A stretch of 64,000 bases of DNA from Winogradskyella aurantia (GTDB lineage: Bacteria > Bacteroidota > Bacteroidia > Flavobacteriales > Flavobacteriaceae), in contig NZ_NGJN01000001.1 of assembly GCF_002266855.1 (NCBI RefSeq), positions 124,001 through 188,000 of the forward strand, given 5' to 3'. Below the pieces are notes generated by a model that was not told the origin of the DNA, searched no databases, and worked only from the letters and a program-made list of their open reading frames with translations. This document shows positions 35,387-45,107 of this stretch, in pieces. The position numbers and the translations under genes were made by a program. The stretch's first letter is position 1. Each line of letters starts with the position of its first letter.

Positions 35387-37234
35387 ATGTGTGGAATTGT
35401 AGGATATATAGGTCATAGAGAGGCTTATCCAATTATAATCAAAGGACTCCAAAGACTGGAGTATAGAGGCTATGACAGTGCTGGAATCGCTCTATATGAT
35501 GGCACACAAATAAAACTTTCCAAAACAAAAGGGAAAGTATCAGATTTAAAAAACAAACTTGAAGCTGACATCACAACTAATGGCACGCTTGGTATTGGCC
35601 ATACACGATGGGCAACCCATGGTGTACCCAATGACGTAAATTCGCATCCGCACTATTCCAATTCTGGAGATTTGGTAATTATTCACAATGGAATTATTGA
35701 AAATTACGAGTCTTTAAAAAAAGAACTTGTAAAAAGAGGATATACGTTTAAGTCTGATACTGATACCGAAGTTCTTGTCAACTTAATTGAAGATGTTAAA
35801 AAACACGAGAATATAAAATTAGGAAAAGCTGTTCAAATTGCTTTAAATCAGGTAGTCGGTGCGTATGCCATTGCTGTATTTGACAAGAATAAACCCAATG
35901 AAATAGTTGTTGCCAGATTAGGTAGTCCTTTAGCTATTGGCATAGGTGACGATGAGTTTTTTATAGCAAGTGATGCCTCACCCTTCATTGAGTATACCAA
36001 AAATGCCATTTATCTTGAAGATGAAGAGATGGCAATTATTAGAAGAGGTAAGAATGTTAAGGTTCGAAAAATAAAAGATGACAGTTTGGTTGATCCTTAT
36101 GTACAAGAACTTCAACTTAACCTTGAACAAATAGAAAAAGGTGGTTTCGACCATTTTATGCTTAAAGAGATTTATGAGCAACCTAGTGCTATATTAGACA
36201 CTTTTAGAGGTCGCTTGTTGACAAATGAAGCTATAATTAAAATGGTAGGTGTTGAAGATAACATGAAAAAGTTTCTTGCGGCCAATCGTATTATCATTGT
36301 GGCCTGTGGCACCTCTTGGCATGCGGGATTGGTTGCAGAATATATTTTCGAAGACCTTGCCAGAATTCCTGTTGAGGTGGAATATGCCTCTGAGTTTAGA
36401 TATAGAAATCCTGTTATTACTGAAAATGATGTTGTAATTGCTATTTCCCAATCTGGTGAAACGGCAGATACCTTAGCAGCCATAAAACTAGCTAAGTCTA
36501 AAGGTGCCTTTGTATTTGGAGTTTGTAATGTTGTAGGATCTTCTATCGCAAGAGAATCTCATGCTGGTGCGTATACACATGCAGGACCTGAAATTGGGGT
36601 GGCGTCAACCAAAGCCTTTACTACTCAAATTACAGTATTGACTTTAATGGCTCTTCGATTGGCCAGAGCAAAGGGTACTATTTCCAGTTCGGAGTTCAGA
36701 CATCATCTCATTGAGCTTGAAACTATTCCAAGAAAAGTTGAGGAAGCGCTGTCTTCTGATGCATACGTTCAAACTGTTGCAGATATTTATAAAAACGCTA
36801 CCAACTTTTTATACCTTGGTCGCGGTTATAATTTCCCTGTAGCACTAGAGGGTGCATTGAAGTTAAAAGAGATTTCATATATTCATGCCGAAGGTTATCC
36901 TGCTGCCGAAATGAAACATGGCCCCATTGCTCTAATTGACGAGCACATGCCAGTTGTTGTTATAGCAACCAAAAAAGGGCACTATGAAAAAGTGGTGAGT
37001 AATATCCAAGAGATTAAATCAAGAAAAGGCAAAATAATCGGTATCGTCACAAAAGGTGACGAGAGCGTTAAGGCCTTGGCAGACCATGTTATTGAAGTGC
37101 CAGAAACCTTAGAGTGTTTAACACCATTATTGACGACTATTCCTTTACAATTATTGTCTTATCATATTGCCGTGATGCTTGGCAAGAATGTGGACCAACC
37201 GAGAAACTTGGCAAAATCTGTAACAGTGGAGTAA
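35387..37234 (+). CDS. glmS: Glutamine-fructose-6-phosphate aminotransferase (isomerizing)
   Basis: The 615-residue enzyme makes glucosamine 6-phosphate, the first step toward peptidoglycan and LPS amino sugars. The N-terminal glutaminase has the nucleophile Cys2 (MCGIVGYIG) and GHTRWATHG; two SIS sugar-isomerase domains follow (CGTSWHAG, ISQSGETADT, GRGYNFPVALEGALKLKE) and the enzyme ends in PRNLAKSVTVE. No glmS ribozyme is seen; the upstream gap is only 26 bp, so it is probably co-transcribed with the DUF4270 gene. Confidence 0.98.
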   Translation: MCGIVGYIGHREAYPIIIKGLQRLEYRGYDSAGIALYDGTQIKLSKTKGKVSDLKNKLEADITTNGTLGIGHTRWATHGVPNDVNSHPHYSNSGDLVIIHNGIIENYESLKKELVKRGYTFKSDTDTEVLVNLIEDVKKHENIKLGKAVQIALNQVVGAYAIAVFDKNKPNEIVVARLGSPLAIGIGDDEFFIASDASPFIEYTKNAIYLEDEEMAIIRRGKNVKVRKIKDDSLVDPYVQELQLNLEQIEKGGFDHFMLKEIYEQPSAILDTFRGRLLTNEAIIKMVGVEDNMKKFLAANRIIIVACGTSWHAGLVAEYIFEDLARIPVEVEYASEFRYRNPVITENDVVIAISQSGETADTLAAIKLAKSKGAFVFGVCNVVGSSIARESHAGAYTHAGPEIGVASTKAFTTQITVLTLMALRLARAKGTISSSEFRHHLIELETIPRKVEEALSSDAYVQTVADIYKNATNFLYLGRGYNFPVALEGALKLKEISYIHAEGYPAAEMKHGPIALIDEHMPVVVIATKKGHYEKVVSNIQEIKSRKGKIIGIVTKGDESVKALADHVIEVPETLECLTPLLTTIPLQLLSYHIAVMLGKNVDQPRNLAKSVTVE

Positions 37235-37261
37235 GTATATTCTTATGAATCACTATCTCAT

Positions 37262-37298
37262 AGGCCTTAAAATTAGGGATTAACTAATTTTAAGGCCT
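37262..37298 (+). terminator. Hairpin after glmS
   Basis: A perfect 15-bp stem (37262-37276 and 37284-37298, loop GGATTAA) follows the glmS stop by 27 bp. The tract after it (TCTCGTTT) is only weakly T-rich, so termination is likely but the U-run is poor. The near-perfect symmetry would let it act on both strands. Confidence 0.6.
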
Positions 37299-37403
37299 TC
37301 TCGTTTAACAGATAGACTATTTCAATATCATTTTTTGAGAATTTCTTATTTAATTTATGATATTTATTTATATTGCTAGCTATATAAAAATTAATTCTCT
37401 AAA

Positions 37404-40232
37404 ATGAAGACAATATTAAAGCTTTTGACACTACTCTTTTGTGTGGGATCGTTTGCACAATCCACGGTGAAGGGTAAAGTTACAGATGAGTCTGGGTTAC
37501 CCTTACCTGGAGCTAACATCGTTGTAGTTGGTACCACCTCTGGTACCGTTTCGGATTTCGATGGTAATTATACCATTACCACAGATTTAAATCCACCTTT
37601 CTCAATACGAGTTAGTTATACAGGGTTTGAAGATCAAACCTTAGAGGTAACCAGCAACAATCAAACCTTAAACATTACATTAAAAGAGGGGAATCAGCTT
37701 GATGAGGTGGTCATCTCTGCCTCTAGAACGCCCGAACGTATATTTGAATCGCCTGTAACCGTTGAACGTTTTGGTTTAAAGGAAATTAAAAATACAGCTT
37801 CTGTTGACTTCTACGACGGTTTGGAAAATCTAAAAGGAGTTGATATTAACACGAATAGTTTAACATTTAAGTCTATCAACACAAGAGGTTTTGCAACGTT
37901 TGCAAATACGCGTTTTATGCAATTGGTTGATGGTATGGACAACTCGGCACCAGCGCTTAACTTCCCATTAGGAAATTTATTAGGAATGACCGAGACGGAT
38001 GTTCAGAGCGTTGAATTGTTACCTGGAGCAGCATCGGCGTTGTACGGTGCAAACGCCTTTAACGGAATATTATTTATGCGCAGTAAAAGCCCTTTCGATC
38101 ACCAAGGTATTAGTGGTTATGTAAAACGAGGTATTACTTCCCAAGAAGCTGCTGGGGACAACGATTACACGGATTTAGGTATCCGAATGGCTTATAAGTT
38201 CAGTGAAAAATTTGCTGTAAAAGTTAACTTCGGCTACTTAAAAGGAACAGATTGGGCAGCCACAAGCGAAGAAGATAAATTAAATAGAGGTCTTACCCGA
38301 GCAGACATCGATTATGACGGAATCAATGTCTATGGTGACGAGGTAAGTACAAACATCAATGGCGTTGCTGAAACCCTTGAAGGCCTTGGTATAATTCCAT
38401 CTGGCTCAAGTGCTTTAATTCCATCAGTCAATGTCAGTAGAACGGGTTATAACGAACAGGACTTAACCAATTACAATGCCGAAAGTATCAAAGCAGATTG
38501 GGGGCTCTATTTCAGACCTTGGGAAAACGATTTTGAAATTCAATATGTTGGAAAAATTGGTTCTGGAAACACTATTTATCAAGGGGCCAATCGCTATAAC
38601 ATAAAGAACTTTTTTCTTCAGCAACACAAACTCGAGATTAGAAACGATAATTTCTTTGTTAGAGGTTACATAACTGAAGATAAAGCTGGTGATTCTTATG
38701 ATATGGTCTTTACAGGTATCAATATAAACAGAGCTTGGAAAGATGATAGCACATGGTTTGGACAATACGTAGGGGCTTATCTTCAAGGAACTTTAGGGGG
38801 GCTCACAAGTGATCAAGCACACAATGTTGCTCGCCAAACAGCAGACACAGGTCGCTTATTACCAGGGACCCAAGAATTCCAGGATACATTTAATCAAATC
38901 ATTAACGATCCAGATTTAACAACAGGTTCGCGTTTCCAAGATAACTCGCAAATTTATCATGCTGATGCCAATTACAATTTTGGAGATATGGTGGATTTTG
39001 CAGAAATCCAAGTTGGTGGGTCTTTTAGAACATACAGATTAAATTCATTCGGAACAATATATACGGATGTTGACGGCCCAATTACTTATTCTGAAGTTGG
39101 ATTCTATACACAATTACAGCGATCCTTAGAATTATCTGAGAGCGTAGAGTTAAAATTAACAGGATCCCTACGCTATGATAAGTCAGAGCTGTTCGATGGC
39201 TTCTTCTCTCCGAGACTTTCAGCTGGATTTACGGTTAACGAAAATCATAATTTTAGGGCGTCATTCCAAACGGGCTTTAGAAATCCTACCACTCAAGATT
39301 TGTACATAGGATTAGATGTAGGTCGCGCAATATTGGTTGGTGGTGCTTCAGACAACCCAGCACGAGATCTGAGAACCTACAATGTTGACGACGGAACGTT
39401 AAGTTCTTTTGCAGCAAATAATATTTTTGGAGGTCAGCAGTCAATTACAAGAGATGCTACTGGCGCATATAATAACTCCTTCTTTGCAAGTTCGGTGCTC
39501 AACGGTTTTGCTCAATCCGGTAATCCTGCTGATTTAGAAATTGCAAATTCTAACCTTGCACAGCCAGAACAGGTAAGTTCATTTGAGGTCGGATATAGAG
39601 GTAAATTAAACGACATTATTATAGACGCTTCTGCCTATTACAATTCTTATCAGGATTTCCTAGCAAATGAAACGGTTATAGCACCTTTTTATGGTGATGT
39701 TCAATTAACTGAAACTATCCCAGGAACAAGTACACCTCTAGCTGTTGCTGCAATAGCTAACGGTGATTTCCAAGCCTACCAAACCTATACCAATTCTGAT
39801 GCAGAGGTTAATTCTTATGGCGCTGCGATTCAAGTTTCTGCCAAAGTCTTCGACGAATTTGATTTGAGCGCTAATTACACTTATGCAAAACTTGATTTTG
39901 ATGTTGCAGCAAATCCAGATTTCAGAACCAATTTCAATACGCCAGAGCACAAAGTAAAAGTGTCTTTTGGTAAGACTGAGTTGTTTAAGAATTTTGGTTT
40001 TAACACTTCATGGCGTTGGAGCGATAATTTCTTCTGGGAATCCTCTTTCGGTGATGGCGAAATTCCAGCATATAATGTTTTGGATGCCCAAATCAATTAT
40101 AGAATTCCAAGTTTAAAAGCCACTATAAAATTAGGAGCGACCAATTTATTACAAGATGAATACTTCACCGCCTTCGGAACTGGTTTTATTGGATCGATGT
40201 ATTACGCTTCCCTTACCATAAATAATTTATAA
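37404..40232 (+). CDS. TonB-dependent receptor with carboxypeptidase-regulatory-like domain
   Basis: The 942-residue outer-membrane receptor has a signal peptide (1-18), a CarboxypepD_reg-like domain (GKVTDESGLPLPGANIVVV), a plug (EVVISASRTPERIFE; GAASALYGANAFNGILFM) and a full beta-barrel ending in YYASLTINNL. It is 23 bp upstream of a GDSL-type lipoprotein gene and probably forms an uptake pair with it; no SusD homologue is present. The substrate could be a lipid or acylated molecule, which is an inference from the neighbour only. Confidence 0.94.
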   Translation: MKTILKLLTLLFCVGSFAQSTVKGKVTDESGLPLPGANIVVVGTTSGTVSDFDGNYTITTDLNPPFSIRVSYTGFEDQTLEVTSNNQTLNITLKEGNQLDEVVISASRTPERIFESPVTVERFGLKEIKNTASVDFYDGLENLKGVDINTNSLTFKSINTRGFATFANTRFMQLVDGMDNSAPALNFPLGNLLGMTETDVQSVELLPGAASALYGANAFNGILFMRSKSPFDHQGISGYVKRGITSQEAAGDNDYTDLGIRMAYKFSEKFAVKVNFGYLKGTDWAATSEEDKLNRGLTRADIDYDGINVYGDEVSTNINGVAETLEGLGIIPSGSSALIPSVNVSRTGYNEQDLTNYNAESIKADWGLYFRPWENDFEIQYVGKIGSGNTIYQGANRYNIKNFFLQQHKLEIRNDNFFVRGYITEDKAGDSYDMVFTGININRAWKDDSTWFGQYVGAYLQGTLGGLTSDQAHNVARQTADTGRLLPGTQEFQDTFNQIINDPDLTTGSRFQDNSQIYHADANYNFGDMVDFAEIQVGGSFRTYRLNSFGTIYTDVDGPITYSEVGFYTQLQRSLELSESVELKLTGSLRYDKSELFDGFFSPRLSAGFTVNENHNFRASFQTGFRNPTTQDLYIGLDVGRAILVGGASDNPARDLRTYNVDDGTLSSFAANNIFGGQQSITRDATGAYNNSFFASSVLNGFAQSGNPADLEIANSNLAQPEQVSSFEVGYRGKLNDIIIDASAYYNSYQDFLANETVIAPFYGDVQLTETIPGTSTPLAVAAIANGDFQAYQTYTNSDAEVNSYGAAIQVSAKVFDEFDLSANYTYAKLDFDVAANPDFRTNFNTPEHKVKVSFGKTELFKNFGFNTSWRWSDNFFWESSFGDGEIPAYNVLDAQINYRIPSLKATIKLGATNLLQDEYFTAFGTGFIGSMYYASLTINNL

Positions 40233-40255
40233 TAACCCCTTAAGACGAATAAAAC

Positions 40256-41902
40256 ATGAAACGAATTAGATATATAGGACTGTCATTACTCCTTTTGGGA
40301 CTATTCTCTTGCGAGAATGATACACTAGACGATTTAAGAAATAGAGTTAATCAAGAGACGGAACCCTTACCGGAACTAACGGCTGGTGAAGCCGATTTTT
40401 CTAACTACGTAGCACTTGGAGCTTCATTTACGGCAGGTTTTACTGATGGAGGTCTATTTATTGCAACACAGGAAAACTCCTTTCCTAATATCATGGCGAA
40501 CAAGTTTGCAAATGCAGGAGGAGGTGCCTTTACCCAACCTTTTATGAATGATAACATTGGAGGTCTTGCCTTAGGGGGTAATAGAATTGCAGACCCAAGG
40601 TTAGTTTTTGGTGGTGCAGGTCCTGTACCATTGGAATCGATAATTGGCCCTGTAACGGTTACTACGGACATAGCAACCAACAATCCTGTTGGCCCTTTCA
40701 ATAATCTAGGTATCCCTGGGTCAAAAAGTTTTCACTTATTGGCACCAGGATATGGCAATATTCAAAACTTACCTAGTGCCGCAAATCCATACGCTGTTCG
40801 TGTTACGGGTAATGCCCCCAATGCCACAATTCTAGAATTGGCTATAGCCCAAGACCCAACTTTTTTCTCACTTTCTGAAATAGGCGGAAATGATGTCCTT
40901 GGCTATGCGTTATCTGGTGGTGACGGAAGTAATCCTATCACACCTGTAGGCACTTTTGATGCCTCAATAAATGCTATTGTTGCGGGTTTAACTGCAAATG
41001 GCGCCAAAGGCGTTATAGGTAACATTCCAAATATTACAAGTTTATCTCATTTTACGTCAGTTCCGTTTAATCCATTGGACCCATCAAATGAAGATTTTGG
41101 ACCATTAATTCCAACATTGAATAACCTCTTTGGTGCATTGAACGGAGTATATGCCTTTTTAGAGTCACAAGGCGCTATTAATGATGCGGCACAGAGATCG
41201 ATTATTTTTTCAGACACAGCAGCGAATGCGGTTGTAGTTTTTGATGAGAACTTAGCAGATATTTCGCCTCTAATTACACAAACTCTTTTGGCTAATCCTA
41301 GCTTTCCTGCGTTCTTAGCACAATTTGGACTTCCTCCAGAAGCAGCACAACCAGTAGCAGGTTTATTAGGTCTTATCTATGGCCAATCTAGACAAGCGAC
41401 GGCAGATGATTTATTCGTGTTACCAAGTTCTTCGGTTATAGGTACCGTAAACCAAGATTTTGCTGCTTTTCTTCAAACTCAAGGCCTTTCTAGTGCTGTT
41501 GCAGCTCAATTCGCAACCGAAGGTGTTACCTTACCTTTAGAAGACAAATGGGTATTGCTGCCGTCAGAACAAGATGAAATAGCCAGTGCAACACAAGGTT
41601 ACAATGCCACAATTTCCACAGTAGCTAGTTCAAATGGTCTTGCACTAGTGGATTTAAACTCTATTCTAGAGCAGGCTTCTTCTACAGGTATTGTATTTGA
41701 TGACTATACTTTGACTACAGATTTAGTCGTCGGTGGTCTGGTAAGTTTAGATGGAGTTCATCTAACCTCTAGAGGCTATGCCTTAATGGCCAATGCCTTT
41801 CTAGAAGCAATAGATGAGACCTATGGCTCAAATTTTGAAGCTTCTGGGAACTTTGCTCAAGCAGGAGATTTCCCGACAAATTATTCACCATTATTACAAT
41901 AA
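40256..41902 (+). CDS. SGNH/GDSL-type hydrolase lipoprotein
   Basis: The 548-residue protein has a lipoprotein signal ending in GLFSC (Cys19) and an SGNH hydrolase fold. Block I reads VALGASFTAGF, with the likely nucleophile Ser57 in GAS rather than GDS; block III is SEIGGNDVLGYA and block V is SLDGVHLTSRGYALM with the Asp/His pair. It probably faces the cell surface or periplasm next to the partner receptor encoded 23 bp upstream. A strong terminator follows. Confidence 0.87.
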   Translation: MKRIRYIGLSLLLLGLFSCENDTLDDLRNRVNQETEPLPELTAGEADFSNYVALGASFTAGFTDGGLFIATQENSFPNIMANKFANAGGGAFTQPFMNDNIGGLALGGNRIADPRLVFGGAGPVPLESIIGPVTVTTDIATNNPVGPFNNLGIPGSKSFHLLAPGYGNIQNLPSAANPYAVRVTGNAPNATILELAIAQDPTFFSLSEIGGNDVLGYALSGGDGSNPITPVGTFDASINAIVAGLTANGAKGVIGNIPNITSLSHFTSVPFNPLDPSNEDFGPLIPTLNNLFGALNGVYAFLESQGAINDAAQRSIIFSDTAANAVVVFDENLADISPLITQTLLANPSFPAFLAQFGLPPEAAQPVAGLLGLIYGQSRQATADDLFVLPSSSVIGTVNQDFAAFLQTQGLSSAVAAQFATEGVTLPLEDKWVLLPSEQDEIASATQGYNATISTVASSNGLALVDLNSILEQASSTGIVFDDYTLTTDLVVGGLVSLDGVHLTSRGYALMANAFLEAIDETYGSNFEASGNFAQAGDFPTNYSPLLQ

Positions 41903-41921
41903 ATTTCAGTATAATAAAATT

Positions 41922-41954
41922 AAAACCACGTGCCAAAACACGTGGTTTTTTTAT
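41922..41954 (+). terminator. Rho-independent terminator after the GDSL lipoprotein gene
   Basis: An 11-bp stem (41922-41932 and 41939-41949) with a 6-base loop is followed by a run of T. It lies 20 bp after the stop codon and ends the TonB-receptor/GDSL unit before atpD. Confidence 0.88.
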
Positions 41955-41999
41955 TTAAAAAAGCAATTAAAAAAGCCTTTATTATTTTAAATAAAACTC

Positions 42000-42007
42000 T
42001 ATCTTTG
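42000..42007 (+). promoter_or_regulatory. -7 element for atpD
   Basis: TATCTTTG matches the TAnnTTTG consensus, with a TTTA at 41978-41981 (18 bp upstream) as a fair -33 element. The message would have a leader of about 60 bases before the ATG at 42070. Confidence 0.6.
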
Positions 42008-42066
42008 CAGCGCGAAAAACAGCTCGCAATTTCGTATTTAAATTATTGCAAAACAAAAACATATAA

Positions 42067-43578
<1,512 letters not shown>

Positions 43579-43655
43579 AACAGTATAAAGGGACTTTGAG
43601 TAGTGTTAAAATAGAAGATGCTACCTCAAATACACACAACTCAATACTATAAAAT

Positions 43656-43931
43656 ATGTATTTAGAAATCGTATCACCCGAAGCAACATTATTTAATGGC
43701 GAAGTAGATTCTGTCACGGTACCTGGTGTTAATGGTGAATTTGAAATGCTGAAAGATCACGCTCCCGTAGTGTCCATTTTAAAGGAAGGTTATGTGAAAA
43801 TAGCTGGTAGTATTGAGCTAGATGAAGAGGTTGAAGCTAAGTTCAAAAAATCTGACAAAGGTTTTTGGCTTTCAATTAACTCTGGTACTATTGAAATGAA
43901 AGACAATAGAGTTATCGTCTTAGCCGACTAA
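43656..43931 (+). CDS. atpC: F1F0 ATP synthase subunit epsilon, short form
   Basis: The 91-residue protein is the N-terminal beta-sandwich of epsilon (MYLEIVSPEATLFNGEVDSV; FEMLKDHAPVVSIL). The C-terminal two-helix inhibitory domain of the roughly 130-residue form is missing. The gene is 77 bp after atpD and ends before a hairpin terminator. Without the helical arm, epsilon-type inhibition of ATP hydrolysis would be absent; short epsilons are common in this phylum. Confidence 0.93.
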   Translation: MYLEIVSPEATLFNGEVDSVTVPGVNGEFEMLKDHAPVVSILKEGYVKIAGSIELDEEVEAKFKKSDKGFWLSINSGTIEMKDNRVIVLAD

Positions 43932-43955
43932 ATTATTAAAATAAAATACTTTTCT

Positions 43956-43992
43956 AAAGCGTATGGTTTTTATTAAATCTTACGCTTTTTTT
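43956..43992 (+). terminator. Terminator after atpC
   Basis: An 8-bp stem (43956-43963 and 43981-43988) with a 17-base loop is followed by more T residues. It lies 24 bp after the atpC stop. The T-run touches the stop codon of the small minus-strand gene at 43991. Confidence 0.7.
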
Positions 43993-44167
43993 ATGGAGTA
44001 GTGAAGCCTCCTAATTGGGCAATAGTGTTAGAATATACTTCCGTTTCAAAAGCACCCATTACTGTAATGATTGACTTAGCAAAGAATGCTAGGAAAAGTA
44101 AAAACACCAATAACGCAATAAAGTCGAAGGCTCTGTGATAGTGAAAATCTTGATTAAGCTTTCCCAT
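43991..44167 (-). CDS. Small single-helix membrane protein (58 aa)
   Basis: An ATG-started frame of 58 residues, too short for most gene calls: a charged N-terminus (GKLNQDFHYHRAFD), one membrane helix (about 16-36, FIALLVFLLFLAFFAKSII) and a short polar tail ending in FTTP. The reading frame has no breaks, its composition is that of a real membrane peptide, and the 95 bp to the next gene (44168-44262) are otherwise empty. I do not recognise the family. Position next to atpD-atpC hints at an energy-related role, but nothing in the sequence proves it. Confidence 0.65.
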   Translation of the reverse strand: MGKLNQDFHYHRAFDFIALLVFLLFLAFFAKSIITVMGAFETEVYSNTIAQLGGFTTP

Positions 44168-44262
44168 TTTAATTCATTGTTTTGGTTAGTTAGGGACGAA
44201 TATAACTAATTTTTTAACAAAGTCTTAACTTTTTTAAAATTATTTTGTTGACTTTCAATAAA

Positions 44263-45030
44263 TTAAAATTTTCCTACAGCTTCCAATTCTACTTTCAGCT
44301 CTTGAAACATGGTCATAATACTGCTTAGTTTAAGCTCTTTTTCATCATACTCTTGAGTATTGATGCAACATGTAAATTCCCAGAGCTCCAAAATATCATC
44401 TTTATCTGTCAAATAAGGTTTATACGCTTTATTGTCTGAACTTAACAGCAAATTTTGGGGGTCGTTTTCTGGGGTATAAACGCGCTTATAGACCAACCCA
44501 TCATGCTTTGTGAGTACCACATAGGTTCTTCCATTTTTAATATCATTAATATCCTCAATAAATTTTGCAACTATAAAAGACCCATCTTTTACAGGTAACA
44601 TAGAGTCACCTTTTATAGGGAAAGCTCTATGTGTCCCCGTAGGCAAAAAAGGCAATTTAATCTTTTGTAATTGCTCAATATATTCCGGGTCGTCATAGCC
44701 CGATAAATACCCTGCTGTTGCTTTTGCTGGAATGATTTCTATTAAATCCTGATTATCCTCATTTACCGTTATTGGAAATAAGATACGCTTATTGCCTACC
44801 TCAATAAAGGAGGTGTCTTTGGCTTTTCGCAAATCTTTTTTTACCAAAATATCTATAGGAATATCAAAATAATTAGAGAGCTCTATCAAACGGTCTATCG
44901 GTGGTTCCGAACGGCCTTCCTCATAAGCCCCAACAATTGAGCGCGTCCAATTAAGCTCATCTGCAAAACGCTCTTGCGATAGTTTTCGTAAGGTCCTGAG
45001 ATGCTTTATGTTAGTTTGAACGGGTTTCAT
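44263..45030 (-). CDS. XRE/S24-type self-cleaving repressor (LexA/CI-like)
   Basis: The 255-residue protein joins an N-terminal Cro/CI helix-turn-helix (HLRTLRKLSQERFADELNWT) to a C-terminal LexA-like S24 peptidase domain. The predicted self-cleavage site is Ala106-Gly107 (KATAGYLSG), with nucleophile Ser143 (KGDSMLP) and base Lys182 (VYKRV). Such proteins are inactivated by RecA-stimulated self-cleavage after DNA damage. It is divergent from a DnaE2-like and a Y-family polymerase gene, which it probably represses together with itself through the repeats at 45050-45089. Confidence 0.9.
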   Translation of the reverse strand: MKPVQTNIKHLRTLRKLSQERFADELNWTRSIVGAYEEGRSEPPIDRLIELSNYFDIPIDILVKKDLRKAKDTSFIEVGNKRILFPITVNEDNQDLIEIIPAKATAGYLSGYDDPEYIEQLQKIKLPFLPTGTHRAFPIKGDSMLPVKDGSFIVAKFIEDINDIKNGRTYVVLTKHDGLVYKRVYTPENDPQNLLLSSDNKAYKPYLTDKDDILELWEFTCCINTQEYDEKELKLSSIMTMFQELKVELEAVGKF

Positions 45031-45049
45031 GCTGGAGTAACTTTAACAC

Positions 45050-45089
45050 TATTTGCTACAAATATAAGCAATACTTACTACAAATAGTA
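45050..45089. promoter_or_regulatory. Double operator candidate between the repressor and polymerase genes
   Basis: The 9-base element CTACAAATA occurs at 45056-45064 and again at 45078-45086, 22 bp apart, close to two helical turns. The first lies in the inverted repeat TATTTG-CTA-CAAATA (45050-45064) and the second overlaps TACTA-CAAA-TAGTA (45076-45089). A minus-strand -7 element TATATTTG (45066-45059, for the repressor) overlaps the first copy, and a plus-strand -7 element TAATTTTG (45092-45099, for the polymerase) lies 2 bp after the second. Binding here would block both promoters. Confidence 0.6.
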
Positions 45090-45091
45090 GC

Positions 45092-45099
45092 TAATTTTG
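45092..45099 (+). promoter_or_regulatory. -7 element for the dnaE2-like/dinB operon
   Basis: TAATTTTG is a full match to TAnnTTTG and lies 8 bp before the ATG at 45108, so the leader would be very short. The region upstream at the -33 position is occupied by the inverted repeat rather than a clear TTTG, consistent with a regulated promoter. Confidence 0.5.
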
Positions 45100-45107
45100 T
45101 TAATCAT

